From the NCBI GenBank assembly GCA_022749755.1, contig CM040444.1, positions 15,958,274 to 16,022,273 on the forward strand: 64,000 nt of DNA. Direction: 5' to 3'. Positions within the stretch are counted from its first letter, which is position 1, and every line of letters starts with the position of its first letter. The position numbers and the translations under genes were made by a program. Of the stretch, positions 48,704 to 60,799 are shown piece by piece. The notes under the pieces were generated by a model, which worked only from the letters and a program-made list of their open reading frames with translations, did not search any database and was not told the DNA's origin. This DNA is from Azadirachta indica. Its lineage: Eukaryota > Streptophyta > Magnoliopsida > Sapindales > Meliaceae.

Positions 48704-51700
48704 TAGTCTCTTTGTGAGTCTTACGATTTCTAGGAAACATGGATAGCAAAAAAACAGAATGGTTTTCAATTTTTGTTATTCCACTGCTGCCCTGAATGAC
48801 TTCACTTTAATGCAGTAAATTTTTTGTATTCAGTTTCTTTTTTCTGATATTTTGTTGCTTTTGCATTATGTTGATGAGATGGGCACAACCAAATAGGTGT
48901 TTGCCTTTTTTCTTTTTATAATATAAATTTGGTTGAGAAGATAGAATTGAGATTGAGATTTATAGGGAGGAATGGAAAAGATGGGTGATCTGCGTGGACT
49001 TCCTATCAGCTAAAGGCACAAAAGTGATGCTACATTGTAGGTTTCTTGTTTTACCCTTTTCTTTCTACCCCAAAATTCAAAATATGGTGAACCATCAATT
49101 TCATATGAGGAATAGATAAACAGTAGCCTTGAACATAGAGGTGTTTTATCTGATAACATATTGTATATACATGTCCTGGTTGTTCTTTTATACTGTTATA
49201 ATGTTAATAATTACACTCAGAAAAAAAAGCTATCTTGATTACTTATTGATATCTGGTTTCATATTAATCTGGTTGTTTTATGCATTAAATTACTTGTAAT
49301 GTTTCTTGTTTATCTTGTAAATTTAATTGTTATGCTTCATTTATTTTGATTTTTTCACTGCGTTGATTGTTCATGTCTTACTTTATCTGCACAATGTTGT
49401 AAGGCAAATCTATCTGATGGTTATAATCTCATACATTAACCCTATTTTTCCGTAAGTTCATTAATACCATTTGAAAAAATTTATGTGCAGTGGCATGAAT
49501 GATTACTTGCCTTACATGTTGGTTTGGTTGAATTTTCAAATATTCATAACCCTCCTGCCTATTCCTCACTGAATTTGCAAAGATTAATTTTCCTTGTAAG
49601 ATTGAAAAGGATCTTTTCCAGTACTTATGGAGATCTTCGTGGAGCATACGTGCAACCTCATTTTTGGCCTGGGGAAAATATATATCTTCCTTTCTTGAAT
49701 ATGATAATTTAAAAGCACTAGGATACGGTTGGTCAATTTTTCATTGTTTTGCTTTAAACTTCATGCATTTTCATTCATGCTCTAGGACTTGTGAAGTTTT
49801 CTTGATTATATTGGACTTCTGTTAGTCAAATTATTGTTGATATGTAAAAGACATTCTTGCTAATGATGTACTGGTCAGGATCTGATTGTATATGTGTGGG
49901 GAGTATCTTAACAAACGAGTTAATTATCTAAGTCTAGGAGCAGTGCACAGGGAGTCTGTAGCGGGTGGAAATAGTGGTTTAGAAAATCAGGGTTCTGTTT
50001 CTCTATTTCCATAATAAAAACATGACATATCTTGCATTTTACATTTGGTGATCATTTACAAAATGAGTTTTTCTTAATGGTTGCAGAGTTTTCATTTTGT
50101 TTGTATATTTCCCTGAAAATTATTATTTATATTCTTTGGATGCCTGCAATTTTTCAATATGCTAAATTCCGCATTCAAATATGTTTACCTTCTGTTGATA
50201 AATCTGACGGAGACCGGTAATTTTGCTAGTAAACATATTTTGCATAGATGATGAGTAAATTTGATAATTTCAAGTGTTGTTATATCTTTTAAAACTTCAA
50301 AACTACCAGTCTGATGGGATTCCAATTTCTTATATCGACTTTGCACCTTTTTCTTGCAGTTACTTGAATGGGCTATTGGATCAGCACAACGAAGTGCAGG
50401 AAAATATGGTGGCAGTGAGAAAGTTTTATGGGGAGTTATGAGTCTTGTGTAGGAAAGTGAAATAAACACTTGCCATTTATTGTGGCACTTTCAAGAATAG
50501 AGTTGGAATTTTCCCAACTTTTTGAACAATCTCTTAGTTGGTGTTTCTTATTAGGCTATGTATGACTAGTAATCTCATCAGTTTCTGTAATATTGTGCTA
50601 TTGATCTTAGTCTCAGGCTGTCATATTTTTGTTCATGTTTCAGCCTTAATTGAATCGTTTGCTTCAAAATATTTCGATGACCACCTACACGCTTGACTCT
50701 GATTATTATTACTTTATTCTTGTGGTAAGACCTTTAATTCATGAATCACTCTTTTAACTGTTCAACATTGTGACAAGGAGGCAAAGAATAGACGTGGAGT
50801 TGTAACTCCTCCACAAATTAATGATGTTACAAGATTTCAAAATTTCATCTCTCAGGTGTCGTGTGGATATCATTGAATTTGAATAATTCAATCTCCTAAT
50901 TCCTGCAAAGGATAAGGTTGTACCATATAGTCTTGGTTTGTCATCTTCGTGGTGGAGTTTCGTGTTTGCCTGTGTAGTTAGACCGAGGGTATTGGGTATT
51001 GGAAGAATTGTGCATGGTGAATTCCATACTGTTTGACTGTTGAGCGCATATGATATACAGTGACAAATCATTGGAATATAAAGTGAGCACGAGGGCTGTT
51101 GCCATCAGTTTCTTGCCGCATGATTGACTTGTTTGTCGATTTGTGGCATCAACTGAAGCTGTGACCTGAAACAAGTTAGTGCATTGTCATAACCCAACCT
51201 GGTTGGTTTTCTAATAGAGGTGTGGCCCATCATCTCTACCACATCTTGTGTCAATTATTGTCCTTCGGCATATCTTTCAGGCTACTGCTATAAAAAATAG
51301 TTATTTGTTTCGTGACTCTTATCTGAGTATTATTTTATGTTCATCTGCTTCAGCTTTTAATTTTATTTGTTCGAATACTGAACTGATTACAGTCCCAGTG
51401 TTTTCAACTAGCAGTTGCTTCTCTTGCATAATCACTTATGAAGGGGAGGGTGGGTGTATTTGGAAGTTTAACTTTAATATTGCCATCAAAAGCAGTTTCC
51501 AATACAAACATTTTTCCTTCTATAAAAGTACTTCGTCAAATCCTTCAAGGTCTTTTTTGTTTGGAAAAGCAATTTTGTCCATTTCAGTTAAAACTCAATA
51601 AAGAGAATAGTTTTTTTATTATTTAAAACCTTTAATGTTAAAAGAAAATTACTTGTATAACACTCAGAAAATAGTTGGACCCTTTGCTATATAATTAGAA

Positions 51701-52333
51701 AAGAGAGACAACCGCCCGACTAGTGGGATTCTCGGGTTATAAGGAACTTTAGAAAATGATAATCGAGTGTTTGCTTTCCTACTGCTAACCCTCAAAGCTT
51801 ATGAAAAAGCAATGCACAGAAAGTATGTCCAACTTCAACCTCAACCTCCATCACAATTGATCATCTATCGTTGCTACTTTTTTAAAAATCCTTTTAAGAA
51901 GAAAAGTAGTAGTTACCTCCTCCAAGCATTCTGTAGACCCAAAAAAAAAGAAAAAAAAAAAAAGTAGTTGAGTTCCTCCTTATCCTAAAAAAAAAAATGG
52001 TAGTATTTGGGGCCACATGCAACTTGTTAAACGTCCATATTGTGGATTGAATAGAACCAAACCCAAAAAAAGTTAGTGAAGATGTGTACTTGGCATTCTC
52101 ATTTCAAGTGGTCCATCAAAGCTTTTCATCTACTCCATTAACCCAACAGTCTAAAAGTAAATGTTCCTTCTATTTTTCAATTTGGGGTGATTATCAAATC
52201 CGCCCCTATAGTTTGTAAAAATAACAAAGAAGCACTAATTTCAAATTTGTCCATCTCTGTTAGTATAAAACAAATAGTTTTAAGAGTAACATCCTTATTT
52301 ATCATGCCCTTTGGCAAACTTGAGAAAAGATTA

Positions 52334-52364
<31 letters not shown>

Positions 52365-54846
52365 TTTATCATGACATCAAACCACATAAATTAATTTGAT
52401 TCTTTTGTAGTAGGTTGGGTAGAAAAGAAACAATTAAACCAAACATTGATTTGTTTCAGTACTATGCATTGATTCAATGTGATTGTATTTTCAAGGTTAT
52501 ACCAAGAAACCAAAAATAGAAATTTTTATTGCCAAAATTGGATAGCTAGAGTGAATTTTAAATAAGTAGTAAAGGTATAGACCTATTTGGTAGTTTTCAA
52601 ACAAAGCATAGGGACCAGTTTGGTGTAGTCCCTTTATTTTATATAGTTTTATTTTTAAAAAGTGAAAAACGAAGAGGGAGAGGGAGAGGGAGAGGGAGAG
52701 GGAGAGGGAGAGGGAGAGAGAGAGAGAGAGAGGGGGGGGAGGGGTGTCTTTATATTCTGAGATCAGGAGCCCAAAAAGGCAGCCAGCCATAGCTTGCTTT
52801 TACGTTGGTGATTCTTGGCTGGGTGCTCCTATGTTTGTTCTCTGTGAAAACTACTTGTGAAACCAAGTTCACAAAAGTTTGTGAGTTATTCCAAAAGTCA
52901 TGGACACATGCACTTGATCACTTTGCATCATCATCGTTATCAATAGCATCCCTTATCTCAAATTTTTTGGCGTCAGCACTCTCAATTTTATTCTCTTTTA
53001 TCGTATCTATCGGCATCAAAGAAGAATAAGATCAAGAGCATTTATCAATGTCAAATCTTCACTTAATCATCCATTAATCAACCTTATTACAGCTGTTAAA
53101 GTTCAATAATATACCCCACTTAGAAAAGATTTCAATCCATCTCTAATGTGAATAACAGAAAGTCATTTAGTCACCAGTGCTTTTTTCCCGAAAGCAAAAA
53201 ATCTCACGTACGTCCTATGCTTGATTTTATGCTTAATTCATCTATCAAAGCCATATGAATTTGACCCTATACTCTTCAAATTTTAGTCACAGCCACTACC
53301 TCTCTCTTCCCCTTTACTTTTATTTTTATTTTTTTTTTAATTTCAGTAATAGAAAATTTTCTCATTCCGAGTTTTAAACTGCATACTACAGCCACAGGCT
53401 CCATTCAACACTCAGATAATGGTTTTGTCCTAACTAGCAAGAAAATAGACTATAGGGTCCGAGGAGAAATTGATGCATTGTGCACTGTCCAGAAGTAGGC
53501 TCAGCATTTTCTATATTTTGAACCTTCTCTATTGTTCTTTAGTTGAATTGAGGGCAAATTAAAAGGACAATCTACTTTTAAGACAAGTAACTGGCACAAT
53601 TGATAAAATGCTGACAGATGATTTTATGGATTTTCACTTGTGAAATTTTACCAAAGAAAAATAGTAACTGACTCTTGGAATTTGTTGAAAGACGAAGCAC
53701 ATGTTTCTTTCTACTATGCAGAATTGAAAAACTCACTGGTGGGAAGAGGTAGTCATTTCTTGTCTCTGTGTGTGAGTGAGAGAGAGAGAGAGCAGAAAAC
53801 AAATCCTTGTGGGCAACAGAGTTCTAGTTTTTATAACAAAAAAGGACTCGGAATAAAATACAAGCGGCTCTTAATGCACTTCTTCTACTGTACATATAAA
53901 TTGCCCACTACATGATTAAAAGGAAGACAGAAGCCCCAACATGAAGACGCCCACATAGATCCTCATGTTCAAAAGAAAAAATATGAAAATGATAAAATGC
54001 AACCCCATCTTATTTCCTTGCTTTATCACCATTATTGGTAATGCTATGGGCCCCATCAAACATAAAATCATAAGACAAAAAAATTGCAAGGCTCATCATT
54101 CCACCACTCACTTCAATATCTCGATTCACATTCAGCAAAGCTTATTATTCACTCTCTAATCACAATAGGATACACATCTCTGTCTGGTTAGTGATATCTT
54201 TTCATCATATTTTAACTCTAGGCTATAATCTACCTCACAAACAACAAAAAAAAAAGGGTTTGCTTATGGCTATCATTATGTATATGAAAATTTTAATCAA
54301 GTGGGATTTGAAAATCACCTGCTAGTGCTTGTTCCAATCGATCTAAATAGAGAGATTACTCCTGCATCATTTGATATAACATAACCTAAAGATTTAGCTA
54401 CAAACAAGAACAGAAATAAAATGTGATTGATTTGATTAATCGATAAGGAAGATGCATCCATCAACAGCAGTATAAGTTGCAGGATATGATTGTGAACCTT
54501 GAATATTTTAGAGCACTCCAAAGATAACAGGGTAAATTTGGTTTAATTTGTCGAGGGGAAAAAGAAAAGGAGAAACATGAAAGTGGGGAATCCTAAGCTT
54601 GACATGGGCAACAGTATAGATGACATAACCATTGTCCCCTGGAACACCAAGCATCAAGAAGTGGGGTCATCCGAATTGAAATGAGATAAAATAAAAAAAA
54701 CATCCGATCTCAATACCTTTCCATTGTGATACAGATACCTCTTTCCACTTATTTCCTCTCTCTATTTGATCCAACTCTTCAAAGAGTCTGCTATAACCAT
54801 TCCACAAAGCCTTCACTCCCTCACCAAATTTGAGACTTGCATAGAA
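48704..54846. other. Six kilobases without a recognised gene
   Basis: The first part (to about 50,500) may be the 3' UTR or further alternative exons of the NFD6/NOXY2-like gene. The rest is ordinary AT-rich DNA with poly-A runs (about 51939-51964), a (TA)n run at about 52340-52364, a GGGAGA microsatellite at about 52672-52737, and a GA run at about 53777-53792. Open frames are short and do not resemble known proteins. No tRNA, rRNA or miRNA precursor that I know was seen. The last 200 bases are presumably the promoter of the zinc-finger gene. Confidence 0.5.
52672..52737. repeat. (GAGGGA)n / (GA)n / poly-G compound microsatellite
   Basis: About eight GAGGGA hexamers are followed by a GA run and a G run. 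The plus strand is purine-only over more than 60 bases, a sequence type that can form triplex DNA. Confidence 0.92.
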
Positions 54847-55419
54847 ATGATTTTCCAGAGAGATGAAACAACAGAAACAACATCAAACAGGAACCAAGGT
54901 GACTTAAGGTTCAGAGATGGTAACAAAGAACAAAAGGAAGATGAAAGTCCAGGAGAGTGGCTGAACCTGAGGTTAGGCAGGAATTCACTCCTCACAGGCA
55001 GAGATTCTGACTCACAACCAAGACCTACTTCTGCCAAGGTTTTCTCATGCAATTTCTGCATGAGGAAATTTTTCAGTTCACAGGCACTAGGGGGCCACCA
55101 GAACGCCCACAAGAGGGAGAGAGGTGCAGCCAGAAGATACCAATCCCAGAGAATGATTACAATGATGGGCTTGCCCATGCACACAAATATGGTCCGATCA
55201 CTAGGTGTCAGGCCCCATTCGCTTGTGCACAAGCCAAGCAGAGATGGAACTGCAATTGTGGCAAGGTTTAATGATGCCAATACAGGGATGGGTGTGGCAT
55301 GGACACCCTACATGCTGGAGGATGCTACAGATATGTGGCCGGGCAGCTTTCGCTTGAATCCACAACTTCCAGAGCCATCACCAGAACCACTCAAGCTCGA
55401 CTTAAATCTCCGACTCTGA
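54847..55419 (+). CDS. Single C2H2 zinc-finger protein with EAR motifs (ZFP4/ZFP7-like)
   Basis: This intronless gene encodes 190 aa from the ATG at 54847 (MIFQRDETTETTS). The frame is open a little further upstream but without an ATG. One Q-type C2H2 finger lies at residues 66-88: C68-x2-C71, the plant signature QALGGH, H84 and H88. A conserved flank, KRERGAARRYQSQRM, follows. The C terminus ends in an EAR repression motif (LDLNLRL at about 184-190), and a second LNLRL stands at 39-43. Proteins of this group (ZFP1/3/4/5/6/7 and relatives) act as nuclear transcriptional repressors in development and hormone or light response, recruiting TOPLESS through EAR. Which Arabidopsis member is the true orthologue cannot be settled here. 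Confidence 0.93.
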   Translation: MIFQRDETTETTSNRNQGDLRFRDGNKEQKEDESPGEWLNLRLGRNSLLTGRDSDSQPRPTSAKVFSCNFCMRKFFSSQALGGHQNAHKRERGAARRYQSQRMITMMGLPMHTNMVRSLGVRPHSLVHKPSRDGTAIVARFNDANTGMGVAWTPYMLEDATDMWPGSFRLNPQLPEPSPEPLKLDLNLRL

Positions 55420-57473
55420 TCCCTCTGTCGTCCTACCAAGTTTGAAATTTTCTTTTATGATCTATCATATTGGAACAGTTCTCAGTTTGTTCATCCGTAA
55501 GTACAGAAACTAACGGAGGTAGGAGCCTAATGACTTTGAAAGGTATAAATTGTGGATGATGGTTCTGCCTAACAACTAGAAAACACCATGAGTTATGGTG
55601 CTTCGTATCATCATGTATATTGTAGTACAAAGGAACCTAAGAGACATCCTCATTTTAATACTTTCATTTTTCTCGATGCCTACAATAATTCATGCTCCGC
55701 TATACTTACATGTTAACGAAGTCTACAAGGGTTTTTCTGACTTCGATTGCGAACTTCTATTTTCGTTCATTTTCCTTCATCATGATTCAACCATAGTGTT
55801 TGTAAATGATTATACTAATTATCAAGACCCATTTTAATAGCATTGGCATGATTATCTCCTGCAAACCAAAAACTTTTGGAGAACCCATGAACATCTCAAA
55901 TGAAAAAATTATTTGCCAGACACCAAAGGAAACAGGCTAATGTTAAATTCCAAGAACCATACGTCACGAGGTTCATTGGTCCATTTTAGTTCTGCTTTTA
56001 GTATGCGCGGGTGTGGTAAGAGTTGAGTCAGTTGATCAAAAATGTTTGTAAGACTTCAAAAAGCAAGTTGAGTCAATTGATCAAAAAAGTTTGTAAGAAT
56101 TCAAAAGGCAAGTTGAGTCAGTTGATACATCAATACATGATAAGGAACCCTAATTGTAGTTTGTAGTCTTGATAATCATATCATATCTTACTCTTCCAAG
56201 AAGCTGAACCAATAAGCAAAGCATATGCTGCTTTTGCTTCCTTAACTGGCCTGTCAATATGCTATAGTTCGAAATTCTATTTTCTAGTTTCCTTGTTAAC
56301 CTGTTACCTAACCCAGCAACCGTAAATCGTCATTTATCCCAGAAAAGAACCCCATCCAGTTGCAACGAAACAACCATGTCCAAGAAGAATATATGTACAT
56401 TACCTCATTAACTAAATTACAGGTCATCATATGTTACAATCTCAAACCTGTATTCTTTTTGGACATCTTCATCATGTCATTTATAAAATATTTTTGCTGG
56501 CAGTATGCTTTGGAGAAGTATAGAAGATGAGAAAGAATGGTGCAAGCGCCAAAGCTTTCATTAGGTATGTCTGATTATCTGGGGCCCACTTGAACCTTTA
56601 ATAGTAAATATTGGAAAAGGTCAGCTCACGTTTTATCTTTTCTATAAGCTAGAATTTGGATGTTTCTGTTTCCTGAGTCTTCTTCAACTTGAAATGCCAG
56701 GGACCTGGTAATATTTAAAATTAGCTAAAACGGGCAGTCATAGAAGCCCACGGGTTTTGTTAGCTCAGTAAATGGATTTAGTTGTTCTATCAGTCTTGTA
56801 AGTGTGGCACTGACTTTTAGGTCGGTCGACGGTAATCCAACTGTTTATAGCATAGTCTCCAGATTAGGAGTCTTGATCCTGTCAGTAAAAAATTAGATAA
56901 AGCCAACTGACATTTATACATTCTCAAAAAATAATTCAGGGATACTTCCAAAATCTTAAAGTTTATCTAGAGCACGCGATTGCATTCTTTCTCGCAATGT
57001 GAGATGGCTCAAACAAAAACCCAAGTTTGATCCCCAGGCAATTATCTTTTGCTGCCTGCACTAATTCAGCCTGAATTTTCCAAAATTAACTAATCATAAC
57101 TTATATCGTTGAAACTAGCTCTAAACACCCTAAACCTCCATATTTCTTTTATTTTAATGTGCAGGTACTTCTGAGACACATTAGTGTGTCACAGTTTCCA
57201 AGACAGTTCACTTCTGTGCATATTCTCCACAATTTCCATGATAACAAATACAAAGAAGAGATAAAGAGTACTTATATTAAATCAAGCAGTCAACTGTCCA
57301 TACATGTTTACCACGCCAGAATAATCCAACAAACTAGTTTGTAGAAGCAAACATGAAAAATCAGAGGAACAAAATACTATGTTTGAATAGAAACCATCTA
57401 AGAGGACTAAAATTCTCCATAATCACAGCATAGGAATGATTTGAATCCTTTTGCATGCAGTTAATGTACACTG
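55420..57473. other. Intergenic DNA between the zinc-finger and TIP41 genes
   Basis: It lies between two convergent 3' ends. It contains a 45-base tandem repeat at 56022-56126. No gene was recognised; the short open frames do not look coding. Confidence 0.55.
56022..56126. repeat. 45-bp tandem repeat, about 2.3 copies
   Basis: Units start at 56022, 56067 and 56112, each with GTTGAGTCAGTTGAT or GTTGAGTCAATTGAT. The first two continue with a GTTTGTAAGA and TTCAAAA block. The third is truncated after 15 bases. Confidence 0.9.
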
Positions 57474-60400
57474 CTATAAGTTACCAGAGACTTTAAGCTT
57501 TTGGGTCCTATGCATAATGACAGGAAGCCTCTGGCTGATGATGCTTGGATCACTATATGCAGCGGAATCAGTAGGATACCCCTTCTGCACCATATAGCAG
57601 AAGAATCAATGGGTTAAGAACTAATAACAAGTTGAATAAAATTGTACCATAGTGGGAAAAAAAAGGTTAAAAAAAGCAGTTTCCATTAATAAGATACCAA
57701 ATAAGTTCCAAGTGTCAATATCAGAAAGTAAGAAGAAGAAAAGCCTAAAAGAATATGTCTATAAACATGATATTAGTGAAAGCTAAAACATTCAGCCGGC
57801 CCTCAACGGTCCAAAGGAGTAAATCATATTAGCTATATAAGATTACAAATAAGAGAAGATGGGATGAGCTATGATAATTTTAGAAAGCAAGGAGAAAAAC
57901 TATAAAGGACTTGCTCTTTAATGCTTCACAGAAGGTTTAAATTTCCACAGTGCCCAATTCCACTTGTGCAAGGACCATAATTCAATTTCATTTTAAATAT
58001 ATGTCAATCAAATTTAATGAACAACACCAATAATATTAAATCTATATACAATACCAATATTTTCTGTCCCAAGGAGAAGCTCCCAAAATGAATTCCAGTA
58101 AGCTCTTTCACTCACCGGTATAGCTCCAACAGAATTTTAATTGGAATGTGCAACACACAACCCAATACATGCACATACTGAAATCCCTAAAACTCCTAAA
58201 CACGTATGATATACCATCACTTACAATTCAAAAGGGCCAAATGACTAGGCTAGTTGTTTCTAGACCAACCAATTTTCCTTTCCCCACCACTAACCCACGA
58301 AAAGTCAATAATAAAACACTTTGGAATCCCAGAAAATAAGAAAGATAAAATAAAAACCTTCTAAAATAAGAAAATGACAGAAGACATGATCATTATCCAA
58401 ACTCAGAAAGAGAACAAAGTTTTCTAGTTATGATGCAGAATTCCACATGTGCACCCAAACAAAAAGAGGAGTTAGTAAACTCACTGCAGCTAAAGATTGA
58501 AAAGTGGCTTCTTTCCAGCAGCTCTCTCGAAGAATGACAGGGTTTGCACTGTCACTAAAAACACAGTGCATTCTGGTGTCCCTTAGTCTCATTAGCACAC
58601 CATCAACTCTAAGCTGTACTAAGAACTGAGTCAGTGGCTTAAAGGAGGCACAAGTCAGGGAAGAAGAAAGCTACATGAACTAAAAGATATCTTCTCAGGG
58701 TTTCCCCATAGTATGCCGTTCTTAAGAAATTGAGCAACAATTCCTTGCACTATTTATACAAACATAGGTAGACAACTCAGAGATATGAGCTAAATAATAT
58801 ACATTTCAATTTCTTAGTTTTGCCAGACATATGGAAACTAAGAGAATTGAGATGGAGTAACTCACCCAGAATCGCAAGAGAAGAAACCAACAACCTGGCA
58901 TGACTCTCTGAAATGACAAAAGGTGATCTCATCAGTGTATGGAGAGCATATCAAACCTATTCTACCAGCAACTAGCCACTGGTTCAAGACTCACCACTTT
59001 CACGGTTAACAGTGACACTCCATTATCAGCCAATTCATCTTCATATAAAACTACCTGCAGAACTAAAAGCACTACTTTGTCATGGGCAACACGCAAAACA
59101 AGAAAAGAACTAGAGCATGAAATATATATGTTGATCCAGCCTACATCATAATCCAAGATGCCCACCTCATCATAGAAGAGAATAGGCTCCTTCGTAGCTA
59201 GTGCAACCATGTCAATTTTCTCCTCACAGTCCTCCCAATAGAGGCTGGTAGATTTCCCACATTCATGCTGAGCAGAACAAATAACATCAAAGATAATAGC
59301 ATTAATGTTTTTGTAAATCCATAAATAACAGCAATGATGAGTGGTATGAAGAGTTTGTTATAACCCTTAAATTTCCAACATCAGGTTAATTACAGACCTA
59401 AAATCTAGAAAAGGAAACCTAACGGATGAAAAGAGGTATTGCATATCAATGAGTTCTGATAAGACAAGGAGCCATTCCGTAGGCCAAACTGTACGAAGAG
59501 CTCAGGGGACAACTCCATATGGCACAAAACTGTAATTGAATTTTTTTCCAGAAAAGGGCAGGGGGACTGCAAAAGATACGGAAGAACTAAAAGCACAAAC
59601 CTTCTCCATATCCATCTCAATTGTTTCACTACCACAGTATGGTGTTGTAAATGTATAGTCATAATCTAGTATCACCTGCTGGAATGGTTTGCTGCAAAAT
59701 GAGAGAAGCCCCATGAGACCAAAGTCCAGTTTCTCTTTAAGCACACCTTTTTAAATCTCATCAAACAATTTGATGCTCAACAGAGTGATGCACTCTGCCC
59801 AACTCTCAATTTGCACATGCAGCTTCTTATTCTTTCTTTTTCCCTCTTTCTCTCCCCTTTTTTCTTTTTATAATAGCAGGTATGCAGAATTTCAATGTGA
59901 GTAAATGCATTTGAGAAATGAATCAAACTAGTCAACGCAATGATACATGTATAACAATGAAGAATCACACAACATAACAACATCTTGATGGTTTTTTCAC
60001 TCTCTCAAAATTCCAATAATCATATTAGACTCTCAACTTGCAGAAGCATAGTGAATCAACAGCATGCAATTAAGCATATATCCATTAATTATTCAGAAAA
60101 GCAAATTTATAGCAATTTTGAAAATATCCATATTTTGAGCATTACACAGAAAAAAAAAATTACTAAACGTGACGGTACCTTTTACAAATGTTGCACACAT
60201 ATAACAGATATCACAACTATCATGTCACTTAGGAAAAAAAAAAATCTGTGTCTATATTTGCATTGATTACCTTCTGAATTTCCATTTCGCAGCTGCAGGA
60301 ACTTCAACAGGAGGCAAACCTTCCTGCTTCCAACCACCTAAAGCATCAAATGCATTAAAATGAATCTTAGTACCACTTTTAACATGTTTAAGAACCAAAC

Positions 60401-60799
60401 AACTCTCTCCAAAAACCATCTCTGGCAAATGCGTTGTCTCCAGCTTTTCCTCCCACCTGAAACCAAATGAAATCAACTATATTACTGTCTGAAAAGCTAT
60501 AAGAGGTCATAATTCAAAAATTCAAAATATAATGGTGTTAATATCTGCCAAATCAATAACCTTTTAATTCAGTGATTAAACATATCATAAAATTTTGAGC
60601 TCATAAATAAACAATATAACAGAGAGAGAGAGAGAGAGAGAGTATGTCTGTTCGTGTACCGTTGAACGGCGGAGGAATTGAGAATGGAGCACTTGCGAGA
60701 CTCGATCTCCCAACCGTGAATCCGCAGTCCACGACGTCCACCCGTCAACCGTTCGGCACCGGCCGCTTTCAGGTCCTTCTCCTCCACCTCGACTTCCAT
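57474..60799 (-). CDS. TIP41: TIP41-like protein (TOR/PP2A pathway)
   Basis: Eight coding exons on the minus strand join in phase: 60799-60660, 60456-60271, 59691-59601, 59267-59166, 59054-58995, 58907-58866, 58613-58485 and 57584-57474. They encode 286 aa. TIP41 binds the PP2A-associated TAP42/TAP46 system and modulates TOR signalling; plant TIP41 influences growth and ABA response. Family blocks seen are GLRIHGWEIESRKCSILNSS, LPEMVFGESCLVLKH, IHFNAFDALGGWK, VILDYDYTFTTPYCGSE, WEDCEEKIDMVALATKEPIL, then FYDEVVLYEDELADNG, SLLTVKVRVMPGCWFLLLRF, then WLRVDGVLMRLRDTRMH. The length fits the plant family (about 290 aa). The start is the first ATG, giving MEVEVEEKDLK. A GA microsatellite sits in intron 1 (about 60620-60642). 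Cytosolic and nuclear location is inferred from the family. Confidence 0.95.
60620..60642. repeat. GA microsatellite in TIP41 intron 1
   Basis: About eleven GA dinucleotides lie some 16 bases inside the intron, next to the splice donor on the minus strand, where they read as CT repeats. Confidence 0.9.

Noticed and set aside
51248..51601. 117-codon frame in the gene-poor stretch
   Set aside because: It lacks a proper start codon, is low complexity, and resembles no known protein.
52805..53029. Hydrophobic 74-codon frame
   Set aside because: It begins with TTG, not ATG, and has no family resemblance or promoter evidence.
54813..55280. Minus-strand frame of 155 codons
   Set aside because: It is antisense to the zinc-finger gene, whose finger and EAR motifs are unambiguous.
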